This document shows positions 19,122 through 30,316 of a stretch of DNA of 64,000 bases, in pieces. Source of the DNA: Rhodoluna sp. (GTDB lineage Bacteria; Actinomycetota; Actinomycetes; Actinomycetales; Microbacteriaceae). The notes below the pieces were generated by a model, which saw only the letters and a program-made list of their open reading frames with translations, had not been told where the DNA came from and made no database searches. The stretch is taken from the NCBI GenBank assembly GCA_024641985.1, contig JAHEBZ010000003.1, forward strand, positions 248,001-312,000, in the 5' to 3' direction. Numbering within the stretch: the first letter of the stretch is position 1; each line of letters starts with the position of its first letter. The position numbers were made by a program, and so were the translations under genes.

Positions 19122-19585
19122 TGCGTCAGGGTCGTCGTTTGGCGGTCGACGTTGGCAAAGTGCGAGTTGGCCTCGCTGTCTCTGACTTTCACGGAATATT
19201 GGCATCCGGCTTGACCAACATTCAGCGTCAATCTAGTGACGATGACACATGCGCATTGATTAGGGTTGCAACAGACGACTTTGAAATCATTGAGGTATAC
19301 GTTGGGCTTCCGCTAAGCATGTCGGGGGAGCACACTGCATCAACCCAAGATGCCATCGACTTGGCGGTTTGCCTTAGTAAGGCTTTCGAGGCACCAGTGC
19401 GCATGATTGATGAACGTCTCACCACTGTTTCGGCGGCTGCCGCGCTGAGAAGCTCAGGAAAAAACAGCAAGCAGGGTAGATCGGTGATCGACCAGGTTGC
19501 CGCAACGATCATCTTGGAACAGGCACTGAGCGAGGAACGTCAAACCGGCAAACTGGCTGGTCTGGAGGTAGCGGATGTTCTCTAG
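19121..19585 (+). CDS. ruvX: Holliday junction resolvase-like RuvX/YqgF
   Basis: RRLAVDVGKVRVGLAVSD, VYVGLPLSMSG, DERLTTVSA. Confidence 0.94.
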   Translation: MRQGRRLAVDVGKVRVGLAVSDFHGILASGLTNIQRQSSDDDTCALIRVATDDFEIIEVYVGLPLSMSGEHTASTQDAIDLAVCLSKAFEAPVRMIDERLTTVSAAAALRSSGKNSKQGRSVIDQVAATIILEQALSEERQTGKLAGLEVADVL

Positions 19586-20627
19586 AAACAGAATTTTTAT
19601 AAGGCGCCGGGCAATTGCCATTACCGTTATCGCAACTCTGTTAGTCGGGGGAGCCGCATACTCCCTTCGGTCGGAAATTAGAAATATTGCCGAGCAAATC
19701 ATCGGAAACGATTACCAAGGTTCGGGCACCGGCGAAGTGCTAATTGAGATTGTGGCCGGCGACGATGGAGAATCGGTTTCGCAAAAATTGGTCGATGCAG
19801 GTGTGGTTAAAAGTTTTCGAACCACCTACCGCCTGATGCTCGAGCAAAATCCCGTGTTCTATCCGGGCACCTACAGACTTGCCCTAAAGATGAGTTCTGT
19901 AGCCGCACTTAAGGCTTTGTCGAGCGAGACAAATGCGGTCGTAAACCGAATCACAATTAAGGAAGGCCTTCGACTTTCTAGCATTTTCAAAGTGCTGTCT
20001 GACAAAACTGGAATACCTGCAGCTGAGTTTGTGACATCGGCAAGCAATCTAGCTGACTTCGACCTCCCAGCTGAGGCGCCTTCATTAGAAGGTTATCTAT
20101 TTCCGGCTACTTACAGTTTTGGGCCAAATTCGACGGCAAAATCGATGCTCTTGGCAATGCGCCAGCGAATGACCGAAGAGCTCAATCGGCAGGGAGTCGC
20201 AAAGGCCAACTACCATCGAGTGCTGACCTTGGCTGCACTCATTCAAAAAGAAGCGCGCATCGCGACTGACTTTTATAAGGCTTCTCGTACCTTCTTGAAT
20301 CGCATCGACATCGGAATGAAGTTGCAATCAGATGCGACGGTTAGTTATGGAGTGAATGGCAGCACGGTGAGCACATCGGCCGCCGATAGAGCAAACGACA
20401 ACGGCTACAACACCTATCTCTACGAAGGTTTGCCGATCGGGCCAATTAGCTCACCCGGTTCAATAGCAATCGACGCCGCCCTGCACCCAGCCGCTGGCAA
20501 GTGGCTGTTCTTTTGCACAATTAACTTAGAGACCGGCGAAACCGTGTTTAGTGAAACCTATGCCCAACACGCTATAGCCGTGCGGCAATGGCAAGCCTGG
20601 ATGAAGGACCACCCCGAGTATGAGTAA
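19575..20627 (+). CDS. mltG: Endolytic transglycosylase MltG
   Basis: N-terminal TM, LEGYLFPATY, ALIQKEAR, LQSDATVSYG, NTYLYEGLPIGPISSPG motifs. Confidence 0.95.
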   Translation: MFSRNRIFIRRRAIAITVIATLLVGGAAYSLRSEIRNIAEQIIGNDYQGSGTGEVLIEIVAGDDGESVSQKLVDAGVVKSFRTTYRLMLEQNPVFYPGTYRLALKMSSVAALKALSSETNAVVNRITIKEGLRLSSIFKVLSDKTGIPAAEFVTSASNLADFDLPAEAPSLEGYLFPATYSFGPNSTAKSMLLAMRQRMTEELNRQGVAKANYHRVLTLAALIQKEARIATDFYKASRTFLNRIDIGMKLQSDATVSYGVNGSTVSTSAADRANDNGYNTYLYEGLPIGPISSPGSIAIDAALHPAAGKWLFFCTINLETGETVFSETYAQHAIAVRQWQAWMKDHPEYE

Positions 20628-21462
20628 AAAATTTGCAGTCTTGGGCTCTCCAATCTCGCACTCTAAGTCTCCAGCAATTCACCTGGCTGCATACCGTGTA
20701 TTGGGGCTTGATTGGGAGTATGGCCGGGCCGAGGTTTCGCTCGGTGGTCTGCGAAAGTTTATCGATGAACTAGAAACTCCTTGGGATGGTTTTAGCGTGA
20801 CCATGCCGCTGAAAGAAGATGCAACTAGATTTGCTGAGATTCATGACGAGCCATCAACATTGACCAAAGCTACCAACACCTTGGTGCGGGATGAGTTTGG
20901 TAAATGGCATGGCTACAACACCGATATTTTTGGGCTAATCCAGGCCATTTCTAAGACCTTGCCCGAACTGCCAAAACGCGTGCTCGTGATCGGCTCGGGC
21001 TCGACAGCCATTTCGGCCATCACCGCCGTTAGCATGTTTGCGCCAAAGGCTCACATCGAGGTCTTTGCGCGCAATCAGAACGCAAGCGTGGGCACAGTCA
21101 AATATGCCAAAAGCCTCGGAATGCATGCAAAGCGTGCGACAAAACTCAAACGCGCAACCGCGAGAGCTCAACTAACCATCTCGAGTGTGCCAAGCGGTGC
21201 CATGGACGCGCAGGCCGCAGAACTAAATTCGCTGCGCTTCTGGAAACCGGGCGGTGCCCTAATGGATGTTGCCTATAACCCCTGGCCGAGCAAAATAGCC
21301 GAACTTTGGACGACACGAAACCAGCCGGTGATCAGCGGAATCGAGATGCTAATTTGGCAGGCGGTCGCGCAAATTCGTCTGTTCTATGCAGCCGATATGA
21401 ATAAGGAACTACCGAACGAAATTGCTGTTGTTGAAGCAATGCGCGAGGCCGCGCAAAACTAG
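20620..21462 (+). CDS. aroE: Shikimate dehydrogenase
   Basis: [43 protein letters not shown]; in aro cluster. Confidence 0.95.
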   Translation: MSKKFAVLGSPISHSKSPAIHLAAYRVLGLDWEYGRAEVSLGGLRKFIDELETPWDGFSVTMPLKEDATRFAEIHDEPSTLTKATNTLVRDEFGKWHGYNTDIFGLIQAISKTLPELPKRVLVIGSGSTAISAITAVSMFAPKAHIEVFARNQNASVGTVKYAKSLGMHAKRATKLKRATARAQLTISSVPSGAMDAQAAELNSLRFWKPGGALMDVAYNPWPSKIAELWTTRNQPVISGIEMLIWQAVAQIRLFYAADMNKELPNEIAVVEAMREAAQN

Positions 21463-21521
21463 AGCATCGAGTTGGCAGTAGTTGGCACCTCGACACGCCC
21501 AGCTGTGGCACAATTAAGCCT

Positions 21522-22721
21522 ATGTTGCGCTGGATTACCGCAGGAGAATCGCACGGGCCCGAGCTCGTTGCGGTTTTAGAAGGCCTGCCCGCTGGAATTG
21601 AAATTACTACGTCCGATGTGCAAGCCGCACTGGCTCGCCGTCGACTTGGCTATGGCCGAGGCGCCAGAATGAAATTCGAGCAGGATGAGGTTTCACTTAG
21701 CGGTGGTGTGCGCCACGGCCTAACCATGGGTGGCCCAGTTGCGATCACCGTAGCCAACACCGAATGGCCCAAGTGGCAAGATGTGATGTCGGCTGACCCG
21801 GTTGATGCGCAGCAGCTTAGTGGGGCCAGAGCAGAGCCATTAACTCGCCCACGCCCTGGCCACGCAGATTTCACCGGAATGCAAAAATACGGATTTTTGG
21901 ATAGCCGCCCGGTTCTCGAGCGCGCCTCGGCTCGCGAGACGGCAGCTCGAGTAGCGCTGGGCGCGGTTGTATCGAGCTTCTTAAATCAACTGGGAATTCA
22001 ACTCGTGACACACACGGTCGGAATTGGACAGGTTATGGCCTCAGCTGAACTCGCTGTTCCTGGCCCTGGCGATGTTGCGGCCCTCGACAAAGATCCGATG
22101 CGCTGCTTCAACCCAGAGGTATCGGCCGAGATGGTTGCCGAGGTAGATGAGTGCCACAAAGATGGCGACACACTTGGCGGAGTTGTAGAAACCCTGGTTT
22201 ACGGGCTGCCGCCTGGTTTGGGCACCTTTGTGCATTGGGATCGCCGGTTAGATTCGCAGCTGGCAGCCGCGCTAATGGGCATACAGGCAATTAAGGGTGT
22301 AGAAATTGGCGATGGTTTTGAAACAGCCAGGCGCCGTGGCTCTGTTGCACACGACGAAATCGAACGTGATGCCGCCGGCATCGTGAGAAGGCTTTCACAC
22401 CGCGCCGGCGGAGTAGAAGGTGGCATGTCGAATGGCGAAGTGCTTCGCGTTCGCGCCGCCATGAAACCAATTTCAACGATCCCAAAGGCATTGGCCACCA
22501 TCGATGTGGCAACTGGCGAAGCCGCAAAGGCACACCACCAGCGCTCAGATGTTTGTGCAGTTCCGGCCGCTGGTGTGGTTGCCGAAGCGATGGTTGCACT
22601 TGTTTTGGCTAACTCGGTCTTAGAAAAGTTCGGTGGCGACTCGGTTGCAGAAACGAAACGAAACCTAGAGAGCTATCTGGCTAGCATTCCGACTGTTCTG
22701 ACATCCTTCGATTCCAAATAA
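21522..22721 (+). CDS. aroC: Chorismate synthase
   Basis: [51 protein letters not shown]. Confidence 0.98.
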   Translation: MLRWITAGESHGPELVAVLEGLPAGIEITTSDVQAALARRRLGYGRGARMKFEQDEVSLSGGVRHGLTMGGPVAITVANTEWPKWQDVMSADPVDAQQLSGARAEPLTRPRPGHADFTGMQKYGFLDSRPVLERASARETAARVALGAVVSSFLNQLGIQLVTHTVGIGQVMASAELAVPGPGDVAALDKDPMRCFNPEVSAEMVAEVDECHKDGDTLGGVVETLVYGLPPGLGTFVHWDRRLDSQLAAALMGIQAIKGVEIGDGFETARRRGSVAHDEIERDAAGIVRRLSHRAGGVEGGMSNGEVLRVRAAMKPISTIPKALATIDVATGEAAKAHHQRSDVCAVPAAGVVAEAMVALVLANSVLEKFGGDSVAETKRNLESYLASIPTVLTSFDSK

Positions 22722-22724
22722 ACA

Positions 22725-23225
22725 GTGCCTGACAAGAACGCGGTAATTGTCTTAGTTGGGCCCATGGGCGTCGGCAAGACTACCGTTGGCCGCAAACTTG
22801 CAAAAGCCCTGCAGCTAAGTTTTGTAGACACTGATGCGTCTTTTGTTTCAAAACATGGTTCTATTGCGGAGTTCTTCGAAGAGCATGGTGAGGCTGAGTT
22901 TCGCGCGAATGAAGAAATAGAAATTGATGAGGCAATCAGAACGCCCGGGGTTGTGGCAACGGGTGGAGGTGCCGTTTTGAGTGAGCTAACCCGAACTCGC
23001 CTGGCAGGGGTCACTGTGGTTTACCTCGCCACCGACGGCAAACACATCGCGTCTCGAATCAAAAACGGCAACCGACCTTTGCTCAAGAACGGCCTAGAAG
23101 ACTGGCAACGAATTTATGATTCGCGACGCCCAATCTACGAGCAAGTCTGCGACTACGAAATCAATACTTCGGGGCAACCGTTAAACGCGACGGTAGCCGA
23201 GATCCGCGAGAAAGTGGGCATCTAA
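22725..23225 (+). CDS. aroK: Shikimate kinase (GTG start)
   Basis: VLVGPMGVGKTTVGRKLAKAL, DTDASF, VATGGGAVL. Confidence 0.96.
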   Translation: MPDKNAVIVLVGPMGVGKTTVGRKLAKALQLSFVDTDASFVSKHGSIAEFFEEHGEAEFRANEEIEIDEAIRTPGVVATGGGAVLSELTRTRLAGVTVVYLATDGKHIASRIKNGNRPLLKNGLEDWQRIYDSRRPIYEQVCDYEINTSGQPLNATVAEIREKVGI

Positions 23226-24307
23226 TGGTGCAACCAACAACCATCACCGTGTCGGGAGATTCACCCTACGATGTTGTGATTGGCCGAGCCCTTTTGGGTG
23301 AAGTTCCCAAGTCTTTGGGTAATGCGGTTCAAAAAGTGCTGATCGTTCACCCGGTGGCACTGACCGCCAGCGCCGAAGTATTGCGCGAATCGCTGGTTGC
23401 TGCTGGCTTTGAAGCAATTGTGGCCGGTGTTCCAGATAGCGAAGATGCTAAGCGGGTCGAAGTCGCTGCGTTTCTATGGGGAATCCTTGGTCAGTCAGAC
23501 TTCACCAGAAGTGATGCTGTGATTGGATTCGGTGGAGGTTCGACAACTGATCTAGCTGGATTTGTTGCAGCAACATGGTTGCGTGGAGTGAAATTAATTC
23601 AAATTCCCACCACGCTGCTCGGAATGGTGGATGCGGCAATCGGTGGCAAGACCGGAATTAACACAAGCGAAGGTAAGAATCTCGTCGGTAGTTTCTACGC
23701 GCCTTCGGCCGTAATCGTTGATTTAGATACGCTCCTGACGCTCGCGAAGAATGAAATCCTCGCCGGGTTCGGCGAGGTCGTTAAATATGGATTCATCGCA
23801 GATGAGCGAATCCTAGAAATCATAGAAGCCGACCCAAACGTGGCCACCGACCCTGCAAGCCCAGAATTTCAGGAAATAATCGAGCGCTCGGTGGCAATTA
23901 AGGCCAGAGTAGTTGGATCTGATTTTAAAGAGGCTGGTCTTAGAGAGATCTTGAACTACGGCCATACTCTCGGGCATGCAATCGAGCACGCCGAACGCTA
24001 TAAATGGCGTCATGGAGCTGCGGTGGCAATCGGTATGGTATTTGTTGCCGAACTAGCAAGACTCGCCGGTCGCCTGAGCGACGAAGTTGTAGATCGCCAC
24101 CGATCAGTCTTGAAGTTGCTGGGGTTGCCAACAACTTACAAGGCAGAAAAGTGGGCCCAGTTAACCGACACGATGCAGCGCGACAAAAAATCGCGAGCTG
24201 GAACACTGCGATTCGTTGTGCTGGATGCAATCGGTAAGCCGACCATCATGGCTGCCCCGACACCGGAGATGTTGCACGCCGCATATCAAGAGATTCTCGA
24301 AGACTAG
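23225..24307 (+). CDS. aroB: 3-dehydroquinate synthase
   Basis: GFGGGSTTDLAGFVAATWLRGV, IPTTLLGMVDAAIGGKTGIN. Confidence 0.98.
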   Translation: MVQPTTITVSGDSPYDVVIGRALLGEVPKSLGNAVQKVLIVHPVALTASAEVLRESLVAAGFEAIVAGVPDSEDAKRVEVAAFLWGILGQSDFTRSDAVIGFGGGSTTDLAGFVAATWLRGVKLIQIPTTLLGMVDAAIGGKTGINTSEGKNLVGSFYAPSAVIVDLDTLLTLAKNEILAGFGEVVKYGFIADERILEIIEADPNVATDPASPEFQEIIERSVAIKARVVGSDFKEAGLREILNYGHTLGHAIEHAERYKWRHGAAVAIGMVFVAELARLAGRLSDEVVDRHRSVLKLLGLPTTYKAEKWAQLTDTMQRDKKSRAGTLRFVVLDAIGKPTIMAAPTPEMLHAAYQEILED

Positions 24308-24320
24308 GTAATCTGAATTC

Positions 24321-24755
24321 ATGGCAACTGTATTGGTATTGAATGGCCCAAACCTCGGCCGTCTAGGCACTCGCGAACCCGACATCTATGGCTCAATCGA
24401 CTACGCCGGGCTCGAGAAGTTGATTACAGACAAGGCTTCAAGCCTTGGGTTCGAGGTAGAAGTTCGCCAAACCGACAGCGAAAGCGAACTAATTGGGTGG
24501 CTTCACGAGGCCGTTGATCGCCGCTTGGATGTGATTCTGAATCCAGCTGCTTTCACACACTATTCGTATGCGGTTAGCGATGCCGCGGTACAAGTTACCA
24601 AGAGTGGTCGCAAATTAATCGAAGTACACCTGAGCAATCCGCACAGCCGCGAGGAATTCCGCCACAGGAGCGTTATCACGCCAGTTGCATCCGGCGTTAT
24701 TGCTGGATTTGGCGCTGATTCCTATCTACTGGCTCTAACCCAATTAGCCGTCTAA
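24321..24755 (+). CDS. aroQ: Type II 3-dehydroquinate dehydratase
   Basis: [50 protein letters not shown]. Confidence 0.97.
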   Translation: MATVLVLNGPNLGRLGTREPDIYGSIDYAGLEKLITDKASSLGFEVEVRQTDSESELIGWLHEAVDRRLDVILNPAAFTHYSYAVSDAAVQVTKSGRKLIEVHLSNPHSREEFRHRSVITPVASGVIAGFGADSYLLALTQLAV

Positions 24756-24771
24756 TCGGTTAGACTGGTTG

Positions 24772-24798
24772 AAACGCGGAATTTGCGTTTATTTTTTT
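24772..24798 (+). terminator. Terminator-like hairpin between aroQ and efp (possible attenuator)
   Basis: AAACGC-GGAATTT-GCGTTT stem-loop followed by ATTTTTTT. Confidence 0.6.
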
Positions 24799-24824
24799 GA
24801 ACAATTTGAAACGAGTGATTCGTC

Positions 24825-25388
24825 ATGGCAACCTCTAATGACCTAAAAAACGGCATGGTTCTTAACATCGATGGGCAGCTTTGGGCTGTAATCGAGTTTC
24901 AGCACGTAAAGCCAGGCAAAGGTGCCGCGTTCGTTCGCTCGAAGCTAAAGAATGTTCTTTCTGGCAAGGTAATCGACCGCACTTTCAACGCTGGTGTGAA
25001 GGTAGAAACCGCCAACGTTGACAAGCGCAACATGAACTACCTTTACAACGATGGTGAAGGCTACATCTTCATGGATAACGAGACCTACGACCAGGTAACC
25101 CTTGGCGAGGCAACCGTTGGCGATGCGGTCAACTACCTGCTTGAAAACCAAGAGGCCGTCGTTGCGATGCACGAAGGAAACCCAATTTACGTCGAGCTTC
25201 CAGCGAGCGTAGTTCTAGAGGTCACCTACACCGAGCCTGGTTTGCAGGGTGACCGCTCATCTGGTGGCACTAAGCCTGCCACCGTAGAAACCGGCCTTAA
25301 CATTCAGGTGCCGCTATTTCTTGAAATCGGCACCAAGGTTCGTGTAGACACCCGCACCGGTGACTACCTCGGCCGCGTAACCGAATAA
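24825..25388 (+). CDS. efp: Elongation factor P
   Basis: [21 protein letters not shown]-terminal [15 protein letters not shown]. Confidence 0.98.
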   Translation: MATSNDLKNGMVLNIDGQLWAVIEFQHVKPGKGAAFVRSKLKNVLSGKVIDRTFNAGVKVETANVDKRNMNYLYNDGEGYIFMDNETYDQVTLGEATVGDAVNYLLENQEAVVAMHEGNPIYVELPASVVLEVTYTEPGLQGDRSSGGTKPATVETGLNIQVPLFLEIGTKVRVDTRTGDYLGRVTE

Positions 25389-25389
25389 G

Positions 25390-25809
25390 TTGAGCGCTAG
25401 AACTAAGGCCCGCAAGCGCGCAGTTGATGCCGTCTTCGCAGCAGACCTTCGCAAAATTTCGCCGCTGCAGCTTCTAAACGAGGTTGCAGATTTGGCTGCC
25501 GATAGGCAAAACCAGGATGCGATTTTTGGCTACGCCCGGCAAATCGTTGAAGGCATAATCGAGCACCACGATGAGATAGACGACCTTCTAGAAACCTACT
25601 CGCAGGGTTGGGCGCTAGACCGCATGCCGAACCTCGATCGGGCGATTCTGCGTTGTGCGTTATGGGAGATTTTGCACAGCGACTCTGTTCCAGACGCCGT
25701 TGCCATAAACGAAGCCGTTGAATTAGCCAAAGAATTATCCACCGATGATTCGGGCTCGTTTGTGAACGGTTTGCTATCCAGAATTTCGGCAACCAAGACC
25801 GCGAAGTAG
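25390..25809 (+). CDS. nusB: Transcription antitermination factor NusB (TTG start)
   Basis: ARKRAVDAVFAADLR, DRMPNLDRAILRCALWEI, VAINEAVELAKELSTDDSGSFVNGLLSRI. Confidence 0.95.
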   Translation: MSARTKARKRAVDAVFAADLRKISPLQLLNEVADLAADRQNQDAIFGYARQIVEGIIEHHDEIDDLLETYSQGWALDRMPNLDRAILRCALWEILHSDSVPDAVAINEAVELAKELSTDDSGSFVNGLLSRISATKTAK

Positions 25810-25823
25810 CCTAGTTCGACTGC

Positions 25824-25829
25824 TAGAAT
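25824..25829 (+). promoter_or_regulatory. Candidate extended -10 (TGCTAGAAT) for the pyr operon
   Basis: TGC-TAGAAT at 25821-25829 just downstream of nusB; no clear -35. Confidence 0.5.
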
Positions 25830-25840
25830 TAGACCAAACA

Positions 25841-25876
25841 TCCTTTAAAGACCGTCCTGAGAGACGGAGAAGGAGG
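25841..25876 (+). promoter_or_regulatory. PyrR-binding hairpin overlapping pyrR Shine-Dalgarno
   Basis: CCGTC-CTGAGA-GACGG (25852-25867) enclosed by outer pairing TCCTT (25841-25845)/AAGGA (25870-25874), which includes part of the SD AGGAGG (25871-25876). Confidence 0.8.
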
Positions 25877-25881
25877 TGGGC

Positions 25882-26436
25882 GTGTCTTCACGCACCGTCT
25901 TGAGCAGCGACGACATAGATCGCGCGATAACGCGCATTGCTCACGAAATTCTCGAGGCCAACACTGCACTGCAGAAGAGTGGTACAAAGAACCTCGTTAT
26001 TTTGGGCATTCCCACCCGCGGAGTATTGCTTGCCGAACGTATCGCAGCAGTAATCTCGAAGACTGAACCAAACACGAATATCGATGAACTTCTAGGTCGA
26101 TTAGACATCACCATGTATCGCGACGACCTGGCTAAAAACCCAACTCGAAATGTGACCGAAACTCACATACCCTCTGGGGGAATCGACGACAAGGTGGTTG
26201 TCTTGGTTGACGACGTTTTGTTTAGCGGTCGCACCATTAGGGCAGCCCTGGATGCTCTAAACGACTTTGGCCGACCAAGGGCCGTTCGACTCGCGGTGCT
26301 GGTTGATCGAGGCCATCGAGAACTGCCAATTAGAGCCGATTTCGTCGGCAAGAATTTGCCTACTGCACGTGAAGAGCGAATTCGAGTTCAACTAGCTGAA
26401 ACCGATCAAAAGAATGCGGTGGTGATTGAAGCATGA
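25882..26436 (+). CDS. pyrR: Bifunctional pyr operon regulator/uracil phosphoribosyltransferase PyrR (GTG 25882 preferred over 25876)
   Basis: [94 protein letters not shown] 5 nt before GTG 25882. Confidence 0.96.
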   Translation: MSSRTVLSSDDIDRAITRIAHEILEANTALQKSGTKNLVILGIPTRGVLLAERIAAVISKTEPNTNIDELLGRLDITMYRDDLAKNPTRNVTETHIPSGGIDDKVVVLVDDVLFSGRTIRAALDALNDFGRPRAVRLAVLVDRGHRELPIRADFVGKNLPTAREERIRVQLAETDQKNAVVIEA

Positions 26437-27401
26437 TGATGAATCGAAACCTGTTGTCGGCAGCCGACCTATCGCGCGACCAGGCAGTTGAGATTTTAGA
26501 CATTGCCGAAGGCATGGCCGATGTAAATGATCGCGAAATAAAAAAACTGCCAACTCTGCGTGGCAAAACCGTGGTCAATTTGTTCTTTGAGGATTCAACT
26601 AGAACTCGCATCTCATTCGAATTGGCAGCCAAGCGCCTTTCTGCCGATGTGATCAACTTTTCGGCTAAGGGATCTAGTGTTTCGAAGGGCGAGAGCCTAA
26701 AAGACACCGCTCAAACACTAGAGGCCATGGGGGCCGATGCCGTTGTAATTAGACACGGGGCATCTGGTGCAGCAAATGTTTTGGCACATAGCGGTTGGAT
26801 TAATGGCGCAATCGTGAATGCCGGCGATGGCACGCACGAACACCCCACTCAAGCGCTTCTCGATGCCTTCACTATGCGCAAACGTCTGCACGGCAAAGCT
26901 TCTGCTGGAAGATCTCTAGACGGTGTCAAGGTTGCCATCGTAGGCGACATCTTGCACTCGCGCGTTGCTCGTTCGAATCTGCTGCTGCTAAACACCCTTG
27001 GAGCCGAGGTGCACTTTGTGGCCCCACCAACCCTGCTGCCTGCTAATGCATCGAACATGAAGGCGACTCTGCACTACAGCCTCGATGAAGTTCTCGAGAA
27101 CGAAACCCCCGAGGTTGTAATGATGCTTCGCGTGCAGGCTGAGCGCATGAACGCCAGTTATTTCCCTTCGGAACGCGAATATGCGCGTATTTGGGGCTTC
27201 AACGCTGACCGTCTGGCCAAACTCAAACCAGGCGCCATGGTGATGCACCCAGGGCCTATGAACCGTGGGCTAGAAATCGATGCAATTTCAGCTGATTCAC
27301 CGCAATCGACTGTGCTCGGGCAGGTAGCCAACGGCGTATCTGTGCGAATGGCTGTTCTGTTTTCTGTTCTGTCTGGCGAAAGGGCCAACCATGTCAACTA
27401 G
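26433..27401 (+). CDS. pyrB: Aspartate carbamoyltransferase catalytic subunit
   Basis: [51 protein letters not shown]. Confidence 0.98.
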   Translation: MMMNRNLLSAADLSRDQAVEILDIAEGMADVNDREIKKLPTLRGKTVVNLFFEDSTRTRISFELAAKRLSADVINFSAKGSSVSKGESLKDTAQTLEAMGADAVVIRHGASGAANVLAHSGWINGAIVNAGDGTHEHPTQALLDAFTMRKRLHGKASAGRSLDGVKVAIVGDILHSRVARSNLLLLNTLGAEVHFVAPPTLLPANASNMKATLHYSLDEVLENETPEVVMMLRVQAERMNASYFPSEREYARIWGFNADRLAKLKPGAMVMHPGPMNRGLEIDAISADSPQSTVLGQVANGVSVRMAVLFSVLSGERANHVN

Positions 27402-28686
27402 TTTCGTTCTAAAGAACCTTTCAATTGGCGATGGGCCCGTTACCGACATCGAAGTAACTGGCGATTTGATTACTGCGATCGGCGAAAACCTTTCGGCAGC
27501 CGAGCAGATCGATTGCGCCGGCCTTGTGGCGTTGCCGGGGCTGGTTGATCTGCACACGCACCTACGTGAACCAGGTTTTGAACAGAGCGAAACCGTTCTC
27601 ACCGGAACCCAGGCCGCTGCTTTAGGCGGGTTCACCGCTGTTCACGCGATGGCAAATACCAGCCCGGTTGCCGACACCGCGGGAGTGGTCGAGCAGGTTG
27701 CGGCTCTGGGGCGCGAAGCCGGATACGTAGATGTTTTTCCAATTGGCGCGGTAACCGTTGGCCTCGAAGGAAAGCAACTTGCGGAACTTGGCGCAATGGC
27801 TAACTCGAAGGCTAAAGTGCGTGTGTTTTCAGACGACGGAAAATGCGTTCACGACCCGGTTTTGATGCGCAGAGCACTCGAGTATGTGAAGGCTTTCGGG
27901 GGAGTCGTGGCTCAACATGCTCAAGAACCACGTCTTACAGAGGGCGCTCAGATGCACGAAGGCGCGGTGTCTGCCGAACTTGGATTGGCAGGCTGGCCGG
28001 CAGTAGCCGAGGAATCGATCATAGCCAGAGATGTTTTGTTGGCTGAACATGTTGGTTCAAGAGTGCACATTTGTCACCTTTCAACTGCAGGCTCCGTCGA
28101 AATCGTGCGCTGGGCAAAGGCGCGGGGCATACAAGTTACTGCAGAGGTCACGCCCCACCACCTTTTGCTTACCGATGAACTCGTGCGCTCTTACGATGCT
28201 GTTTACAAAGTTAACCCACCTCTGCGCACCGCAACAGATGTGCACGCCCTTCGCGCTGCACTCATCGATGGCACCATCGACATAATTGCAACCGACCATG
28301 CGCCGCACCCGATTGAAGCTAAAGACTGCGAATGGAACGCAGCCGCCTTTGGCATGCTCGGTCTAGAAACCGCCGCATCAATCGCACAGCTGGTTCTGGT
28401 TGACAGCGGACTCTCAAATTGGTCCCGCCTAGCTCAAGTTCTTTCTGAAAACCCTGCTCGCATCGGTCAAGACCCTAACCAAGGTGAAGCGATCGCGGTG
28501 GGTCAAGTAGCCAATCTGACGCTCATCGACCCAACAGCTAAACGCACAATCGTTGCCGAAAGCGCATCAAAGTCTATAAATTCACCGTATGTTGGCCTCG
28601 AACTGCCTGGTCGCGTGATGCACACAATTTATCGCGGCTATTTCACTGTTCGAGACGGAAACCTAGCCAAAGCAGGTCGCCCATGA
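27391..28686 (+). CDS. pyrC: Dihydroorotase
   Basis: [49 protein letters not shown]. Confidence 0.97.
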   Translation: MSTSFVLKNLSIGDGPVTDIEVTGDLITAIGENLSAAEQIDCAGLVALPGLVDLHTHLREPGFEQSETVLTGTQAAALGGFTAVHAMANTSPVADTAGVVEQVAALGREAGYVDVFPIGAVTVGLEGKQLAELGAMANSKAKVRVFSDDGKCVHDPVLMRRALEYVKAFGGVVAQHAQEPRLTEGAQMHEGAVSAELGLAGWPAVAEESIIARDVLLAEHVGSRVHICHLSTAGSVEIVRWAKARGIQVTAEVTPHHLLLTDELVRSYDAVYKVNPPLRTATDVHALRAALIDGTIDIIATDHAPHPIEAKDCEWNAAAFGMLGLETAASIAQLVLVDSGLSNWSRLAQVLSENPARIGQDPNQGEAIAVGQVANLTLIDPTAKRTIVAESASKSINSPYVGLELPGRVMHTIYRGYFTVRDGNLAKAGRP

Positions 28687-29189
28687 TGTCTAAAACCGAG
28701 ATGGCTATTTACACGGTCATTCTGATTGTGTTAATTGCCGGGCTTGCCTTGGCAGCCTGGAAACGACGTCGGCGCATGCAGGAGGCAACCTTTTCGGCTC
28801 CGCTTGAGGCCCTCGAATTTTTTGGAGAATTGATTTGCCAGGCGCACGTGTTTTATGTTGCGACAACGTTTGCAAATAATTTTCTGGAGCGAATCAACGC
28901 TTATGGCTTGGGTTTGCGTGGCAAAGCTCAACTTATGGTTTTCTCGGAGGGCATTTTGATTGTTCGCAACGGCGAACGGCCGCTTGCCATCGATAAGGCT
29001 CAACTAATTTCTACCGCAAAATCGACCGTCGTTATTGATAAGGCCGTTGAAAAAGACGGATTGCTGACGGTTGAATGGGCGCAGAATTCCATTGTTTTGG
29101 CGACACATCTTCGAGTAATCGAGACAACTTCTCGCGATGCAATAATCGCGGGCATCGAAAGCATCACCAGCAGAGAGGTAGTTAAATGA
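28683..29189 (+). CDS. Conserved membrane protein between pyrC and carA
   Basis: Single N-terminal TM ([19 protein letters not shown]), overlaps both neighbours; same position as M. tuberculosis Rv1382. Confidence 0.8.
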   Translation: MMSKTEMAIYTVILIVLIAGLALAAWKRRRRMQEATFSAPLEALEFFGELICQAHVFYVATTFANNFLERINAYGLGLRGKAQLMVFSEGILIVRNGERPLAIDKAQLISTAKSTVVIDKAVEKDGLLTVEWAQNSIVLATHLRVIETTSRDAIIAGIESITSREVVK

Positions 29190-30316
29190 CTCAAGCAGTT
29201 CTAGTGCTCGAAGACGGACGCGTGTTTCGCGGACAACCGTTTGGAGCAATCGGAAAGAACGTCGGAGAAATTGTTTTTGCCACTGGCATGACCGGATACC
29301 AAGAGACACTTACCGACCCTTCTTATGCGGGCCAGATTGTCGTTCAAACCGCTCCTCACATTGGAAACACTGGCGTTAACGCACGCGACGAGGAATCCGA
29401 CAAGATTTGGGTGTCTGGCTATGTCGTCCGCGACTCCTCACGCATCGTTTCGAACTTTCGAGCAGAGAACAGTTTGCCCGCGGAGTTAGAGAAATATTCC
29501 GTAGTAGGAATTGCCGGAATCGACACTCGCGCACTAACCAGGCATCTGCGATCTGCAGGAACCATGCGGGCGGGTATCTTCTCGGGTGCCGATGCCAACC
29601 TACCGATTGCCGATCTTTTGGCAGAAGTTAACGCGTCTGTAAAGATGAAGGGCTTGTCGCTAAGCGACACCGTCACAACGCCGACGCAATACACCAATGC
29701 GGCCGAAGGAAATTTTGTGGGCCGGGTTGCAATTCTTGACCTGGGAATTAAGCGCTCGACAATCGAGCACATGAACCAGCGTGGATTAGAGACCGTGGTT
29801 CTACCGGCAAAAAGTGATGCGGCAACTATTTTGGCAACCAATCCTGACGCAGTGTTTTATTCGAATGGCCCGGGTGACCCCGAGGCCGCTGGCGGGCAAA
29901 TTGAGGTTTTGCGCGAAATTCTAAGCAAGCGAATCCCGTTCTTTGGCATCTGCTTCGGAAACCAACTCCTTGGTCGCGCGCTCGGCTTTGATACTTACAA
30001 ATTGCCGTTTGGTCACCGTGGCATTAACCAGCCAGTGCTTGATCGCAAGACCGGCCGAGTCGAAGTTACTGCACACAACCACGGTTTCGCCGTAAAGGTA
30101 GATGGCGGGCCAGAGGTAGATAGCCCAGCTGGTTTTGGCCGCGTGACAGTAAGCCATATTTCGTTGAATGACGATTGCGTTGAAGGCCTCGAATGTCTCG
30201 ACATTCCGGCTTTTTCGGTTCAATATCACCCAGAGGCCGCTGCCGGCCCACACGATTCAAGTTATCTGTTCGACCGGTTGGTTGACCTAATTAAGAACAA
30301 CAAGGTGGCCCACTAA
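29186..30316 (+). CDS. carA: Carbamoyl-phosphate synthase small subunit
   Basis: [56 protein letters not shown]. Confidence 0.98.
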   Translation: MTQAVLVLEDGRVFRGQPFGAIGKNVGEIVFATGMTGYQETLTDPSYAGQIVVQTAPHIGNTGVNARDEESDKIWVSGYVVRDSSRIVSNFRAENSLPAELEKYSVVGIAGIDTRALTRHLRSAGTMRAGIFSGADANLPIADLLAEVNASVKMKGLSLSDTVTTPTQYTNAAEGNFVGRVAILDLGIKRSTIEHMNQRGLETVVLPAKSDAATILATNPDAVFYSNGPGDPEAAGGQIEVLREILSKRIPFFGICFGNQLLGRALGFDTYKLPFGHRGINQPVLDRKTGRVEVTAHNHGFAVKVDGGPEVDSPAGFGRVTVSHISLNDDCVEGLECLDIPAFSVQYHPEAAAGPHDSSYLFDRLVDLIKNNKVAH

